The notes: generated from the sequence alone by a model not told the origin. A DNA stretch of 16,061 nt from Leptofilum sp050292445 (GCA_050292445.1 JBNKLQ010000134.1:1-16061), one strand, 5' to 3'; shown: positions 7,138 through 15,070, counted from the first letter of the stretch. Program-made: numbers and translations.

Positions 7138-7259
7138 TTGTCATGCTGAGGTCCCCCGAAGCATCCCTCAAACGGTAGCATGACCAAAACTTTATCTCGC
7201 GAACATTGACTTCTACTGGCGCAGTTTAGAGGGATTCTTCGCTGCGCTCAGAATGACAA
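7138..7259. repeat. Imperfect inverted repeat filling the gap before the methyltransferase
   Basis: The arm at 7138-7170 (TTGTCATGCTGAGG...CGAAGCATCCCTCA) is the approximate reverse complement of the arm at 7228-7259 (AGAGGGATTCTTCGCTGCGC...AATGACAA). The spacer is about 57 bases. Sequences of the GATTCTTCGCTGCGCTCAG type are a common intergenic repeat in Chloroflexota and several other bacteria. It lies after the GH31 stop with respect to the minus strand and upstream of the methyltransferase start, and could form a large hairpin in RNA. Confidence 0.7.
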
Positions 7260-9725
7260 TCAGGGGCGTTTATTATTCCATTGGATGGTTTGTCCTCCGG
7301 CAAAGTCGGGCAGTTGGTGACTGCCTGCTTGTTGCAAGATTTCTAGCAGGGCGTGCATCTGGCTGGCGCTGAGCTGATCTTCCCAGGTTTCTAACAAGGT
7401 TGGGTTATCTGGCAGGCTGTTGATGTTGTGGTGAATGGCAGCTTTGATTAACGTTTCTAGCCGGAAGGCGCGCAGCAAGTCGGTGATGGTTTCCCGCAGC
7501 CGGTCGCGAGGCGTGAGCAGGAGCGCGCCCCTGGCAGTGAGGCGTAGTTCGCTGCTGGCAGGCACGATGATGAGGGCGGTTTGCCAGCTTTCAGTGGCGT
7601 TGTTGTAGGTAGCATTTATTTCGATTGGCTGGCCATCAAGCCAGGCGCTAAGTGTGACATTGGCGCTGATGCCACGCAAATGAAGGCGGTAGCTGCGGTT
7701 GGCAGGGATGTGGCTGGTGTCGCCGCTGGCCGGATGAATCGTGACACTCATCTTGTTTTCTTGCCACTCCTGTCGGAACTTTGTGAGTGCGTAACTGTCC
7801 TGCTGGTAGGCCAGCGATTCACCGTCATCTTCATACAGGGTAAATTCTCCATTTGCCCCGGCGAAGCAGTGCAGATCGAGCATTTCGGGATTGTCGATGC
7901 TACCCCAGCCGACCTTTGGCCCGAGCGGAACAAGCGCTCCGGCTTGGGCAAAGAGGGGGATGTCGCGGAGACGGCCGTATTGCACCAGCCATCTATCACC
8001 CGCGAACTGTTCACCCGTGAAAAAGTGATGCCATGTCCCCGGTGGCAGCCAAACGAGCTGGCGGCTGAGCTGCGTGTCTGGGTTGGCGGGGGTGGTGTAG
8101 GGGGCGGCGATGAGGTCGGGGCCGAAGGTGTACTGCTGCGGACAAAGATACGCTTCATCTCGTTTAGGATAATCGTGGTACATAGGGCGAATCATGGCCT
8201 GATGCTGGGTGGTATTGCGCCAGGACATCGTGTAGATGTACGGGATGAGGGCGTGGCGCAGCTGCATCGCGTCGCGGGTGATGGCGAAGGTTTCGGCATC
8301 GTAGCCCCAGGGGCGGCGCTCGTGAAAGGGATTGTTGGTGCTGTGCAGGCGGAAGATGGGGCTGAAGATGCCAAACTGCACCCAGCGCGTGTAAAGCTCC
8401 GCCTCTTCAATGCCAAACATGTGGCCACCAATGTCGTGGCTCCACCAACTGTAGCCAACGTTGGCGGCAGTGGCCGTAAAAAATGGCTGGAAGTTGAGGC
8501 TGTCCCAATCGACGAAGGTATCGCCGGAGAAGCCAATTGGATAACGGTGATTGCCCAGCCCGCCCCAGCGCGAGAAGATGAACGGCCGTCGGCGAAAACG
8601 TTCGCTGCTATCTCTTGCTAAATCATAAAAATGTAAATGGTTCAGCCACCACAGCGGGTCCAGCCCCGGCAGGCTGCTGAGTTCGCCTTGCTGCCAATCC
8701 ATCCACCAAAAATCAACGCCGTTGGCTTCCTGGGGATGGTGCAGCAGTTCAAAGTAGGCGTTGGCAAACGCTGGGTTGGCGATGTTAAACGGTATCGTCT
8801 TTGACGATTTAGCCGTTTCCCCATCAACCTCTTGCCCCAAACGCTCAGCCATCGCTTTGTATTGTTCCTCGTGCGGACCAACGCCGTCGGCGGGGTGCAG
8901 ATTGAGCGCAGTCTTAAGCCCCTGTTCGTGCAACCAGGCAAGAAATTGTTCTGGTTCGGGGAAGAGGTCGCGGTTCCAGGTATAGCCTGTCCAGCCCGCT
9001 AAGTGCCAATCAATGTCGATGATGCAGACGGAGAGCGGCACGTCGTGGGCGCGAAAATCCTGCATGAGCTGAGTCAGTTCCTCTTGCGTGTAGGCCCAGT
9101 AGCGGCCCCACCAGTTGCCCAGCGCCCAGCGGGGCAGCAGCGGCACGGGGCCGGTGAGGGCAAAATAGTCGCGCAGGCAGGTGGTGTAATCGTGGCCGTA
9201 GCCAAAAAAGTAGAGGTCGAGGGCGTCGGGCGATTGTCGCGGTTCCAGCCAGCCATCTTTGTTGAAAACGAGCGTGTTGGAGTCATCCACCACAGCCCAG
9301 CCGCTGCGGGAAAGCAGGCCTGGTTCCAGCGGCGTGCTGCCGCTGACCTGGTCCAGCGTGCGGTAGGTGCCGCGCAGGTTGTCGGGGTCCTTATCGCCAA
9401 AATGCCAGACGGTGCCGCTGGTTTTGAGCCTGATTTGCAGGCTTTTGGCCTTGAACTTTTTGCCCATTTTGTAGGTCAACAGTAAATGTTCAGTTTCGAT
9501 CTGGAGACGGCCGTTTTCCACCGACTGTTCAAATGAGGGCACGGGCTGGTTGCGATACCAGAATGGCTGGCTGGGATTGTCCTGGAAACGGCCGTTTTTA
9601 TCATACTCCAGCCGAATCAGACGAGAGGTAAGGATGGTAAACCGAGCTGACCCGGTAACGAGTGTTGCCTTTGGCTCAGCCACCGGCTGAAAATCAAGCT
9701 GAAAGTGGGAAGGAATCTGGGTCAT
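7260..9725 (-). CDS. Glycoside hydrolase family 31 (alpha-glucosidase/alpha-xylosidase type)
   Basis: The product has 821 residues. GH31 enzymes cleave alpha-linked sugars from non-reducing ends with retention. Residues about 1-195 form the N-terminal beta-sandwich. The catalytic barrel follows from PLLPRWALGNWWGRYW (about 196-210), with IIDIDWH (235-241). The nucleophile is Asp343 in DFWWMDWQQGE, and the acid/base is Asp402 in GFSGDTFVDWDSL. Beta-sandwich domains follow, and the last 85 residues (from about 737) are a helical extension I cannot assign. No signal peptide is seen, so it is probably cytoplasmic and acts on imported oligosaccharides. AAGGAG seven bases before the ATG at 9725 supports the start. 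The WWMDWQQG form differs from classical alpha-glucosidases; substrate is not predictable. It is divergent from an expansin gene, so plant xyloglucan or starch oligosaccharides are reasonable guesses. Confidence 0.93.
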   Translation of the reverse strand: MTQIPSHFQLDFQPVAEPKATLVTGSARFTILTSRLIRLEYDKNGRFQDNPSQPFWYRNQPVPSFEQSVENGRLQIETEHLLLTYKMGKKFKAKSLQIRLKTSGTVWHFGDKDPDNLRGTYRTLDQVSGSTPLEPGLLSRSGWAVVDDSNTLVFNKDGWLEPRQSPDALDLYFFGYGHDYTTCLRDYFALTGPVPLLPRWALGNWWGRYWAYTQEELTQLMQDFRAHDVPLSVCIIDIDWHLAGWTGYTWNRDLFPEPEQFLAWLHEQGLKTALNLHPADGVGPHEEQYKAMAERLGQEVDGETAKSSKTIPFNIANPAFANAYFELLHHPQEANGVDFWWMDWQQGELSSLPGLDPLWWLNHLHFYDLARDSSERFRRRPFIFSRWGGLGNHRYPIGFSGDTFVDWDSLNFQPFFTATAANVGYSWWSHDIGGHMFGIEEAELYTRWVQFGIFSPIFRLHSTNNPFHERRPWGYDAETFAITRDAMQLRHALIPYIYTMSWRNTTQHQAMIRPMYHDYPKRDEAYLCPQQYTFGPDLIAAPYTTPANPDTQLSRQLVWLPPGTWHHFFTGEQFAGDRWLVQYGRLRDIPLFAQAGALVPLGPKVGWGSIDNPEMLDLHCFAGANGEFTLYEDDGESLAYQQDSYALTKFRQEWQENKMSVTIHPASGDTSHIPANRSYRLHLRGISANVTLSAWLDGQPIEINATYNNATESWQTALIIVPASSELRLTARGALLLTPRDRLRETITDLLRAFRLETLIKAAIHHNINSLPDNPTLLETWEDQLSASQMHALLEILQQAGSHQLPDFAGGQTIQWNNKRP

Positions 9726-9835
9726 CCGCTGCTCCTTGTGTGAAGTTGACGGTATTGTAGCGGATTTAAATGTGGATAGTGAATTAGGAATAACGAATGG
9801 TTAATGGAAACGGCCGTGTCTGCTAAAATTCTCCC

Positions 9836-10585
9836 ATGAAATTTTCGGCAAAGAATTTATTTTTGGCAGCGTTTTTGCTGCTTGGCTGGGTGATTGCGCT
9901 GATGGTGGACGGCACGGCCGTTTCCGCCGGAACCGATCAATTTGTCTATTTACCTCTCATCATTCGCCAGACAAATGAGCCAGTGCCGTTTGGCGCGGTG
10001 CATACGGGCGAAGGCACCTATTACGGAGCCACGGGCGCGGGTAATTGCAGCTTTGATCCTTCGCCGCAAAATTTGATGGTAGCGGCGTTGAATCATGTGG
10101 ATTATGCTGATTCAGCATTGTGTGGGGCGTTTATCCAGGTGACAGGGCCGCAGGGCAGCGTGATTGTGCGCGTGGTGGACCAATGCCCAGGTTGCCCGGA
10201 GGGGGATGTGGATTTGAGCCAGGAAGCGTTTGCCCAAATTGCCCAACTGTCCGCCGGGCGGGTGCCGATTAGCTGGCAGTTGGTGAGCATGCCCCTGGAT
10301 GGCCCGATTGTGTATCACTTTAAGGATGGCAGTAACCAGTGGTGGACGGCCGTTCAAATTCGCAACCATCGCAACCCCATTTTGAAGCTGGAATATTTCA
10401 ACGGCAGCAGCTACCAGGAAGTGCCGCGTCTTTCTTACAACTACTTTGTGCAGTCCAGCGGCATGGGGCCAGGCCCATACACCTTCCGCGTGACTGATAC
10501 GCTGGGCAACGTGTTAGTGGACAGCAATATTCCCCTCACCCCCGATGGCGACGTCAGCGGTAGTGGCCAGTTCCCCGCTCCTTAA
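9836..10585 (+). CDS. Bacterial expansin (EXLX1-type, two domains, secreted)
   Basis: The product has 249 residues. A signal peptide occupies about 1-31, then a YLPLIIR motif often seen in exported Chloroflexota proteins. Domain 1 (about 52-152) is the six-stranded double-psi barrel: GEGTYY with Thr61, then Asp115 and Asp126 in VDQCPGCPEGDVDLS. These two aspartates have the same 11-residue spacing as Asp71 and the essential Asp82 of Bacillus subtilis EXLX1. Domain 2 (about 155-236) is the CBM63 cellulose-binding module: Trp169 and Trp170 in SNQWWTAVQIRNH and Tyr201 in LSYNYF match the three aromatic residues of EXLX1, again with identical spacing. Expansins loosen cellulose networks without hydrolysis. 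Four cysteines (71, 96, 117, 120) are an addition relative to EXLX1. There is no Shine-Dalgarno before the ATG. It is the only confident plus-strand gene, divergent from GH31. Confidence 0.93.
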   Translation: MKFSAKNLFLAAFLLLGWVIALMVDGTAVSAGTDQFVYLPLIIRQTNEPVPFGAVHTGEGTYYGATGAGNCSFDPSPQNLMVAALNHVDYADSALCGAFIQVTGPQGSVIVRVVDQCPGCPEGDVDLSQEAFAQIAQLSAGRVPISWQLVSMPLDGPIVYHFKDGSNQWWTAVQIRNHRNPILKLEYFNGSSYQEVPRLSYNYFVQSSGMGPGPYTFRVTDTLGNVLVDSNIPLTPDGDVSGSGQFPAP

Positions 10586-10590
10586 AGTCC

Positions 10591-10619
10591 CCTCTGCGCT
10601 CTCCGCGCTCTCTGCGGTT
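10591..10619. repeat. Short tandem CTCTGCG-type repeat in a convergent gap
   Basis: Three adjoining copies of a CTCT(C)TGCG/CCGCG unit fill most of the 32-base gap between the convergent expansin and ABC ATPase genes and run into the ATPase stop codon. Sequences of this kind occur widely between bacterial genes. No terminator hairpin is seen here. Confidence 0.45.
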
Positions 10620-11481
10620 AGGCCTGTTTCATGAGCCAGATGTAACCATCTTCCAGACTGGGTTCGACAGGCTGGGCGTTGGCGTAGCCGTTTGGCTCGC
10701 CCAGGACGCGGAACTGAACGCCTTCTTGCAGTTGCAGGGTGGAGACGAGGGTTAGCTGGGAATTCGGCCGTTCCCCATTGGTGGTGATCAGCCAGGTTTT
10801 GCCGCGTGCTTGGGCGATCAGGTCGTGTGGACTGCCGTGAAAGGTCACCTGGCCCTGGTTGATCACAGCCACCTTGTTGCAGCTTTGGCTAATATCGCCA
10901 ACGATGTGCGTGGAAAGGATGACGGTGCATTCCTGGGCCATGTCTGCCAGCAAATTGCGCAAACGCACGCGCTCTTCCGGGTCTAGGCCAACTGTCGGTT
11001 CATCCACGATCAGCAACCGAGGATTGCCAATGAGGGCTTGGGCAATGCCTAAGCGGCGCTTCATGCCGCCGGAATAGGTTTTAATGCGGCGATTCGCGGT
11101 ATCCTGGATGCGTACTGTTTCAAGCAAGCTGTTAACTTGTGCCTTTCTTTCCTGTTTATCGCTGACCCCTTTCAAGATAGCTACGTAATCTAAAAACTCA
11201 GCGCCGGTCAGATCGGGGTATAGTCCCAGCTCTTGCGGCAGATAGCCAAGCTGGCTTTTTACCCGCCGCTTGCCTGCCCCTGTGGCTATATCCTGGCCAA
11301 AAATGTGAACGGTGCCCTCTGTCGGTCGAATCAGCCCAGCCAGAATGCGCATGAGGGTGGTTTTCCCCGCACCGTTTGGCCCGAGCAGGCCAAACATCCC
11401 CACGCCAATTTCTAAGCTAAGACCGCGCAGGGCGTAGATTGATTTGCTGTATCGTTTGCTGACGTTGTTGATGGTAATCAT
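10618..11481 (-). CDS. ABC transporter ATP-binding protein
   Basis: The product has 287 residues. All nucleotide-binding motifs are intact: Walker A GPNGAGKTT (34-42), Q-loop YLPQE (80-84), signature YSGGMKRR (136-143), Walker B LLIVDEP (156-162) with catalytic Glu161, D-loop GLDP, and the H-loop His192 in STHIVGD. Residues about 210-287 are a variable tail, common in ATPases of ABC-2 type exporters and drug or lipid pumps. AGAGGA precedes the ATG at 11481, which lies four bases after the stop of the ABC-2 permease gene, so the two are coupled and form one transporter. It is the last gene of the sigma-led minus-strand operon. The transported substrate is unknown. Confidence 0.95.
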   Translation of the reverse strand: MITINNVSKRYSKSIYALRGLSLEIGVGMFGLLGPNGAGKTTLMRILAGLIRPTEGTVHIFGQDIATGAGKRRVKSQLGYLPQELGLYPDLTGAEFLDYVAILKGVSDKQERKAQVNSLLETVRIQDTANRRIKTYSGGMKRRLGIAQALIGNPRLLIVDEPTVGLDPEERVRLRNLLADMAQECTVILSTHIVGDISQSCNKVAVINQGQVTFHGSPHDLIAQARGKTWLITTNGERPNSQLTLVSTLQLQEGVQFRVLGEPNGYANAQPVEPSLEDGYIWLMKQA

Positions 11482-11485
11482 GCTG

Positions 11486-12349
11486 TTATCCTCTTTCTAT
11501 TTTTACGCGCCAGGCCCAGGCGGAAACGGCCGTAACCAAAAACACCCCCACCAGCAGCCACACGCGATGCAGTGGGTTGTTGATGATTTCAGGAAAAAAC
11601 GTTGGTGGCGTAAAAACCTGCCCGCAGCTTTCTGGTTGAATTCGGCACGCCTCTGCCTGCAAAAGTGCTATATTTTTAATGAAGAAATCCATGTATGTAT
11701 CGGCCATGAGCTGTAAAATGCTGGGTATTAAGTAGATGTAGCTCACAATCGCCAAACCCATGCCCACAAAAACTGCCCAGCGGCGTGAGCGAAGCCAGGA
11801 GGTAACCAGGGCAGAAAGGCCCGAAATATACAGAGAGGTGAGCATTAAGGCACCAAGCCACAAACGGGCAAAAGCGATCAGGTCAAATGGGCCGATCAAT
11901 AAATAATGGGCAATGCCAGAGAGGATGCTGATGGCCAGTACACCGCTGAAGATGGCTGCCCAAAGACCTAAAATTTTGCCTACGAGGTAACTTGCCGGGC
12001 CTAACGGCAACGTATCGAACCATTCCATGACGCCAAGCTGACGATCCAAGGGCACAATTTCTGCGGCCAATATTGACAAGGTAAAGATAGCAAATACGCT
12101 AGAAATACCACCGCTGGCAATAAGGATATTGACCGTCGCTTCAGTTTTGCGAACTAAAGCCGAGCCTTCTAATATTGCGGCCCCTGGCTGAAAGAAATCT
12201 GGCCCAGAAAAGATCGTGGTACCCCAGATGACGGCCACAAGCCAGATGATGATCATCATGGGCAGCCCTTTGCGCCGCCAGTTGCGGATAAATTCATAGC
12301 GGATCATGCCGCTAAGTTGGAGTAATGTTCGTAAGAGTTGATTTTTCAT
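11486..12349 (-). CDS. ABC-2 type permease
   Basis: The product has 287 residues from the start chosen here (MKNQLLR at 12349). It has about six membrane spans: MIIIWLVAVIWGT, SSVFAIFTLSILAA, GLWAAIFSGVLAIS, LWLGALMLTSLYIS, AVFVGMGLAIVSYIYLI and VWLLVGVFLVTAVSAWAW. The loop EIVPLDRQLGVMEWFDTLPLG is typical of ABC-2 permeases near the coupling helix. The open frame continues upstream to an ATG at 12490, but the added residues (CHSCAGRNPYWPKWW) are merely the translation of an intergenic palindromic repeat, so I reject that extension. No Shine-Dalgarno precedes 12349; the sequence there is ATTAACCATG, as it is before the fusion gene upstream. It pairs with the adjacent ATPase. Confidence 0.88.
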   Translation of the reverse strand: MKNQLLRTLLQLSGMIRYEFIRNWRRKGLPMMIIIWLVAVIWGTTIFSGPDFFQPGAAILEGSALVRKTEATVNILIASGGISSVFAIFTLSILAAEIVPLDRQLGVMEWFDTLPLGPASYLVGKILGLWAAIFSGVLAISILSGIAHYLLIGPFDLIAFARLWLGALMLTSLYISGLSALVTSWLRSRRWAVFVGMGLAIVSYIYLIPSILQLMADTYMDFFIKNIALLQAEACRIQPESCGQVFTPPTFFPEIINNPLHRVWLLVGVFLVTAVSAWAWRVKIERG

Positions 12350-12403
12350 GGTTAATGCTGTGTCAATTTCGTACTCTGTTTCAAAAAACCTGACAACTTT
12401 GAT

Positions 12404-12472
12404 TGTCATTTCCGTTTTCACGGGAATCCACCATTTTGGCCAATATGGATTCCTGCCTGCGCAGGAATGACA
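12404..12472. repeat. 27-base inverted repeat between operon genes
   Basis: The arm at 12404-12430 (TGTCATTTCCGTTTTCACGG...AATCCA) and the arm at 12446-12472 (TGGATTCCTGCCTGCGCAGG...TGACA) are inverted copies with matching ends and some mismatches in the middle. This is the widespread TGTCATTCCTGCGCAGG...AATCC class of intergenic element. It lies between the hydrolase-fusion stop (12491) and the permease start (12349), and it accounts for the spurious N-terminal extension of the permease frame. Confidence 0.8.
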
Positions 12473-12490
12473 GATTATCATTAGGGTCAT

Positions 12491-14113
12491 TCACGGTGAT
12501 TGGCTATTTTCCAATAGTGCCTCTTCAAAAAAGTGAACCAGCTTCTCGGCATAGGCGGCCGGATCGATGCTAAAACCGGTGCCGTGTGTGGCCTCTGGAA
12601 TGGTCCAGATTGATTTTGGTTCGGCGGCGTGGTTGTAAAAATGTTGCACAATTCGCTGTTCGTTTCCGTCCGTTGGCCCGGTGGCGATGAGCAGCAGAGG
12701 GCGTGGAGAAATCTGATCTATTTGGTTGATAACGGCCGTTTCCCGTTCTAACCCCATGCGCCAGGCCAGCCCCTGAAACGTGATTTGGCTGCCCCATTGG
12801 ACGATCTGCTCACGGCCGTTTTGCGGCGGTGGCAAATCATCTGCATTGGCAAAGCCAGGGCCATCAACCATTACCGCTTGCAAGCTGTTGAGCTGAGCCG
12901 CAGCCCGCAGGGCAATCTGCCCACCCATCGAAAAGCCAAAAATACCGATACGCTCTGGCTCAACATCGGCGCGAGCTTGTAGATAGTCAATGGCTGCCTC
13001 AACATCGGCCACGTCGGCCCAGCCAAAGGTGCGTTGATCGCCGCCGCTTTCACTGTGGCCGCGCAAATCGTAGAGCAGCACGCCAAAGCCTGCATTGGCC
13101 AGTGCCTGCGCCTGGGGCAGCGTCATCGCCCGATGGTTGCCGTAGCCGTGCAGCAAAATGACGGCCGCTCCGTTGCTTGACGGGATGTACCATCCGGCCA
13201 GGGGAATACCATCAGCAGCCGTTAGCTGGACGGATTCGTAGGCCATGTTTAGGTCTGAAGGCGTGAGGCAGCAAACCGGCGCTTCTGAGCGCTGAATCTG
13301 TTCGTCAATCCACAACCCAACCGAAACGAGATAGACGAGTACGGCCGTTCCCAGCAAATAGGCAGGTGCTCGTTTGGCCCAGTAGGTGATGGGTTGCTTG
13401 CTGCGCCAGCCCAGCACTCGTTCTTGATCGCGCAGCAGCCAGAGGCCAAATGCGGTAAAGCAGAGGCCAAACAAGGTAAGCGACACCCGATTATGCGCAT
13501 AATTAACAGGCGAAACTGTTTCCGGCTGCAAAAAAGCATGGACCCATTGTAAAAATGGCCAGCGCAGCTTGGCCGCGTTGCCGCCAAAAAAGAGACCGCC
13601 CCACAACAGGATGGTGATCAAGGCACCCTGAGTTCCCTGGCGCGTGAGCTGCACGACGAGAAAAATGGTGCCGCCAAAAAACAAGGTCGGCGGTAGCCAG
13701 CGCATCAGGCCATCACCAATGGTGCCAACATCAAACAGGCTCACGCCCAAGACGGTGGCTATCACTCCTATGCTGGCTTGCGCTACAAAGGCCACCAGTA
13801 AACGCTCCAGGCCAATGAGCGGTAACGGCCGTTTGTAGCTGGAGAGCAGTTCGAGCGTGGGGTCTCCATCGGGGGGCAGGGCAAAAGCGGCTTGCAGGGC
13901 AAAACTAAGCGGCAGGATCGCCTCAATGATGCGTAGTGGGTACCAGGAAACGGCCGTTTTTCCCAACAAAACTAGCACAAACCCACCGCTAATGATCAGG
14001 GCCGATACTAGAGGTAGCCAGTTACCGGTTCGGCGTAGGCTGACGCGCCAATCAATGGGCCACACGTTGGGCAGTAGATTTTGGTCGTGGAACGGTTGCA
14101 AAAGGTTGCTCAT
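12491..14113 (-). CDS. Permease-like membrane domain fused to an alpha/beta hydrolase
   Basis: The product has 540 residues. Residues about 30-265 are a multi-span membrane domain with spans near 34-50, 62-79, 108-127, 141-155, 163-178, 209-226 and 250-267. Its GDPTLELLSSYKRPLPLIGL (83-102) matches GVDPTLEIEL...PRLILF of the next membrane protein upstream, so both belong to one ABC-2-permease-like family. Residues about 290-530 are a complete alpha/beta hydrolase: oxyanion HGYG (322-325), nucleophile Ser395 in GFSMGG, Asp482 in GPTDGN and His510 in ATHGTG. The triad is intact; the serine hydrolase side probably faces the side opposite or adjacent to the membrane loops, which sequence alone cannot settle. 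The gene belongs to the sigma-led operon. There is no Shine-Dalgarno at 14113. The fusion is unusual; the substrate is unknown. Confidence 0.85.
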   Translation of the reverse strand: MSNLLQPFHDQNLLPNVWPIDWRVSLRRTGNWLPLVSALIISGGFVLVLLGKTAVSWYPLRIIEAILPLSFALQAAFALPPDGDPTLELLSSYKRPLPLIGLERLLVAFVAQASIGVIATVLGVSLFDVGTIGDGLMRWLPPTLFFGGTIFLVVQLTRQGTQGALITILLWGGLFFGGNAAKLRWPFLQWVHAFLQPETVSPVNYAHNRVSLTLFGLCFTAFGLWLLRDQERVLGWRSKQPITYWAKRAPAYLLGTAVLVYLVSVGLWIDEQIQRSEAPVCCLTPSDLNMAYESVQLTAADGIPLAGWYIPSSNGAAVILLHGYGNHRAMTLPQAQALANAGFGVLLYDLRGHSESGGDQRTFGWADVADVEAAIDYLQARADVEPERIGIFGFSMGGQIALRAAAQLNSLQAVMVDGPGFANADDLPPPQNGREQIVQWGSQITFQGLAWRMGLERETAVINQIDQISPRPLLLIATGPTDGNEQRIVQHFYNHAAEPKSIWTIPEATHGTGFSIDPAAYAEKLVHFFEEALLENSQSP

Positions 14114-14160
14114 GGTTAATCACTATGTGTTTATTCGTCATTATCGGAATTAACTTTATG

Positions 14161-14221
14161 TCACGCAAAGGCGCAAGGACGCTAAGATTTTCCTCCTTTG
14201 CGCCTTCGCGTCTTTGCGTGA
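14161..14221. repeat. 22-base inverted repeat with 8-T run (ACGCAAAG class)
   Basis: The arm at 14161-14182 (TCACGCAAAGGCGCAAGGAC...) and the arm at 14200-14221 are inverted copies with a few mismatches. Eight T residues follow at 14224-14231 on the plus strand. It therefore resembles an intrinsic terminator for plus-strand transcription, yet both flanking genes are on the minus strand. ACGCAAAGGCGC repeats are common between bacterial genes. In the operon transcript it would form a hairpin between the anti-sigma-like and hydrolase-fusion genes and may attenuate or process the message. Confidence 0.75.
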
Positions 14222-14238
14222 GCTTTTTTTTGGCGAAC

Positions 14239-15066
14239 TCATCGCTGGTTAATGACCCATTCTTCGCGACCGGCCAGCCAAACGGCCGTGCCGCCCAGCA
14301 AAACTGTGCCCAGCCAAAGCCACGGCTGCCACTGTGTTAGCAGCAAGTTGGGAATAATCGCTGGCAGATGAAAGAGCCAGTCAAACTGGCGCATTGTTTG
14401 CACGCCCCACAAAATGAGGCTGAGCATCACGCCCAGGAGTGGTTCAAACGAGACCAGGCTAAAGAACAGGGCAAAGGTAGATAAAAAAGCCATTGGTGCC
14501 AGCCAGGTGCTAACCAGCGGCACGAGGGAAATATCGCTGCGCAGGGTGGCCAGCAATACGCTGCCCAGCAGCCCAAGCAGTAAATCGATGCCAAACAGCA
14601 GGGTCATGCGGCTAAAAAGGATCAGTCTGGGCGGAACGGCCGTTGCTAATTCAATCTCTAATGTGGGATCTACCCCTGGCCCATACAAAAAGGTGATCCC
14701 GATGGCAGCCACAATGGGTGCCACCAGCACAAACGGCAGTGCTTGCAAATCGACAGCCAGGGTTACCACTACCCCCAGCGCCATAACAAACGCCGAGCCT
14801 TGCCAGATTTCCGCCTGAACAACGCGCATTTGGGCGCGCAGCAGCCAATAGAGCCACTGCAATCGTGCTTGCCACGATCTTGCAGCTGGCTGAGTCAACT
14901 GCGCAAAGTTTGCTCGCAGCCTCCTTTGCAGCTGTGCCTGGCTTTGCCTTGATGGCTTTGGCACCGGGGCTGCACGCAGTTGGGCGATCAGTGGCAGCAG
15001 CGCTTCAGCCTCTTCCTCCGTTTCCAAATCTTCAATTAATTTTTGTTGCAAGCTGTCGTCACGCAT
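14239..15066 (-). CDS. Membrane protein with anti-sigma-like head and permease-like body
   Basis: The product has 275 residues. The cytoplasmic N-terminus (1-88) is highly charged and helical (EDLETEEEAEALLPLIAQLR; then LQRRLRANF), like the head of Chloroflexota anti-sigma factors encoded next to ECF sigma genes; there is no zinc-binding HxxxCxxC. The rest has about six membrane spans (near 91-106, 111-128, 148-173, 186-205, 208-222, 247-265). The loop GVDPTLEIELATAVPPRLIL (131-150) matches a loop in the downstream hydrolase fusion, placing the body in an ABC-2-permease-like family. The start at 15066 is four bases after the sigma stop, with AAGGAATAGGAAG as ribosome binding site, so the two are coupled. 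I infer a membrane anti-sigma factor or sensor that is also a transporter subunit. Confidence 0.72.
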   Translation of the reverse strand: MRDDSLQQKLIEDLETEEEAEALLPLIAQLRAAPVPKPSRQSQAQLQRRLRANFAQLTQPAARSWQARLQWLYWLLRAQMRVVQAEIWQGSAFVMALGVVVTLAVDLQALPFVLVAPIVAAIGITFLYGPGVDPTLEIELATAVPPRLILFSRMTLLFGIDLLLGLLGSVLLATLRSDISLVPLVSTWLAPMAFLSTFALFFSLVSFEPLLGVMLSLILWGVQTMRQFDWLFHLPAIIPNLLLTQWQPWLWLGTVLLGGTAVWLAGREEWVINQR

Positions 15067-15070
15067 CTTC

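Noticed and set aside
7581..8621. Plus-strand open frame of 346 codons inside the GH31 gene
   Set aside because: It is antisense to the conserved catalytic region of GH31 and its product has no recognisable domain; high GC at third positions keeps antisense frames open.
9726..9835. Sigma-70 promoter for the divergent GH31/expansin gap (TTGACG at 9746)
   Set aside because: No acceptable -10 element lies 16-18 bases downstream, so I cannot support a call.
12350..12490. N-terminal extension of the ABC-2 permease frame to an ATG at 12490, directly after the upstream TGA
   Set aside because: The added residues include CHSCAGRNP, the usual translation of the intergenic palindromic repeat present here (12404-12472). 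The true membrane protein begins at MKNQLL.
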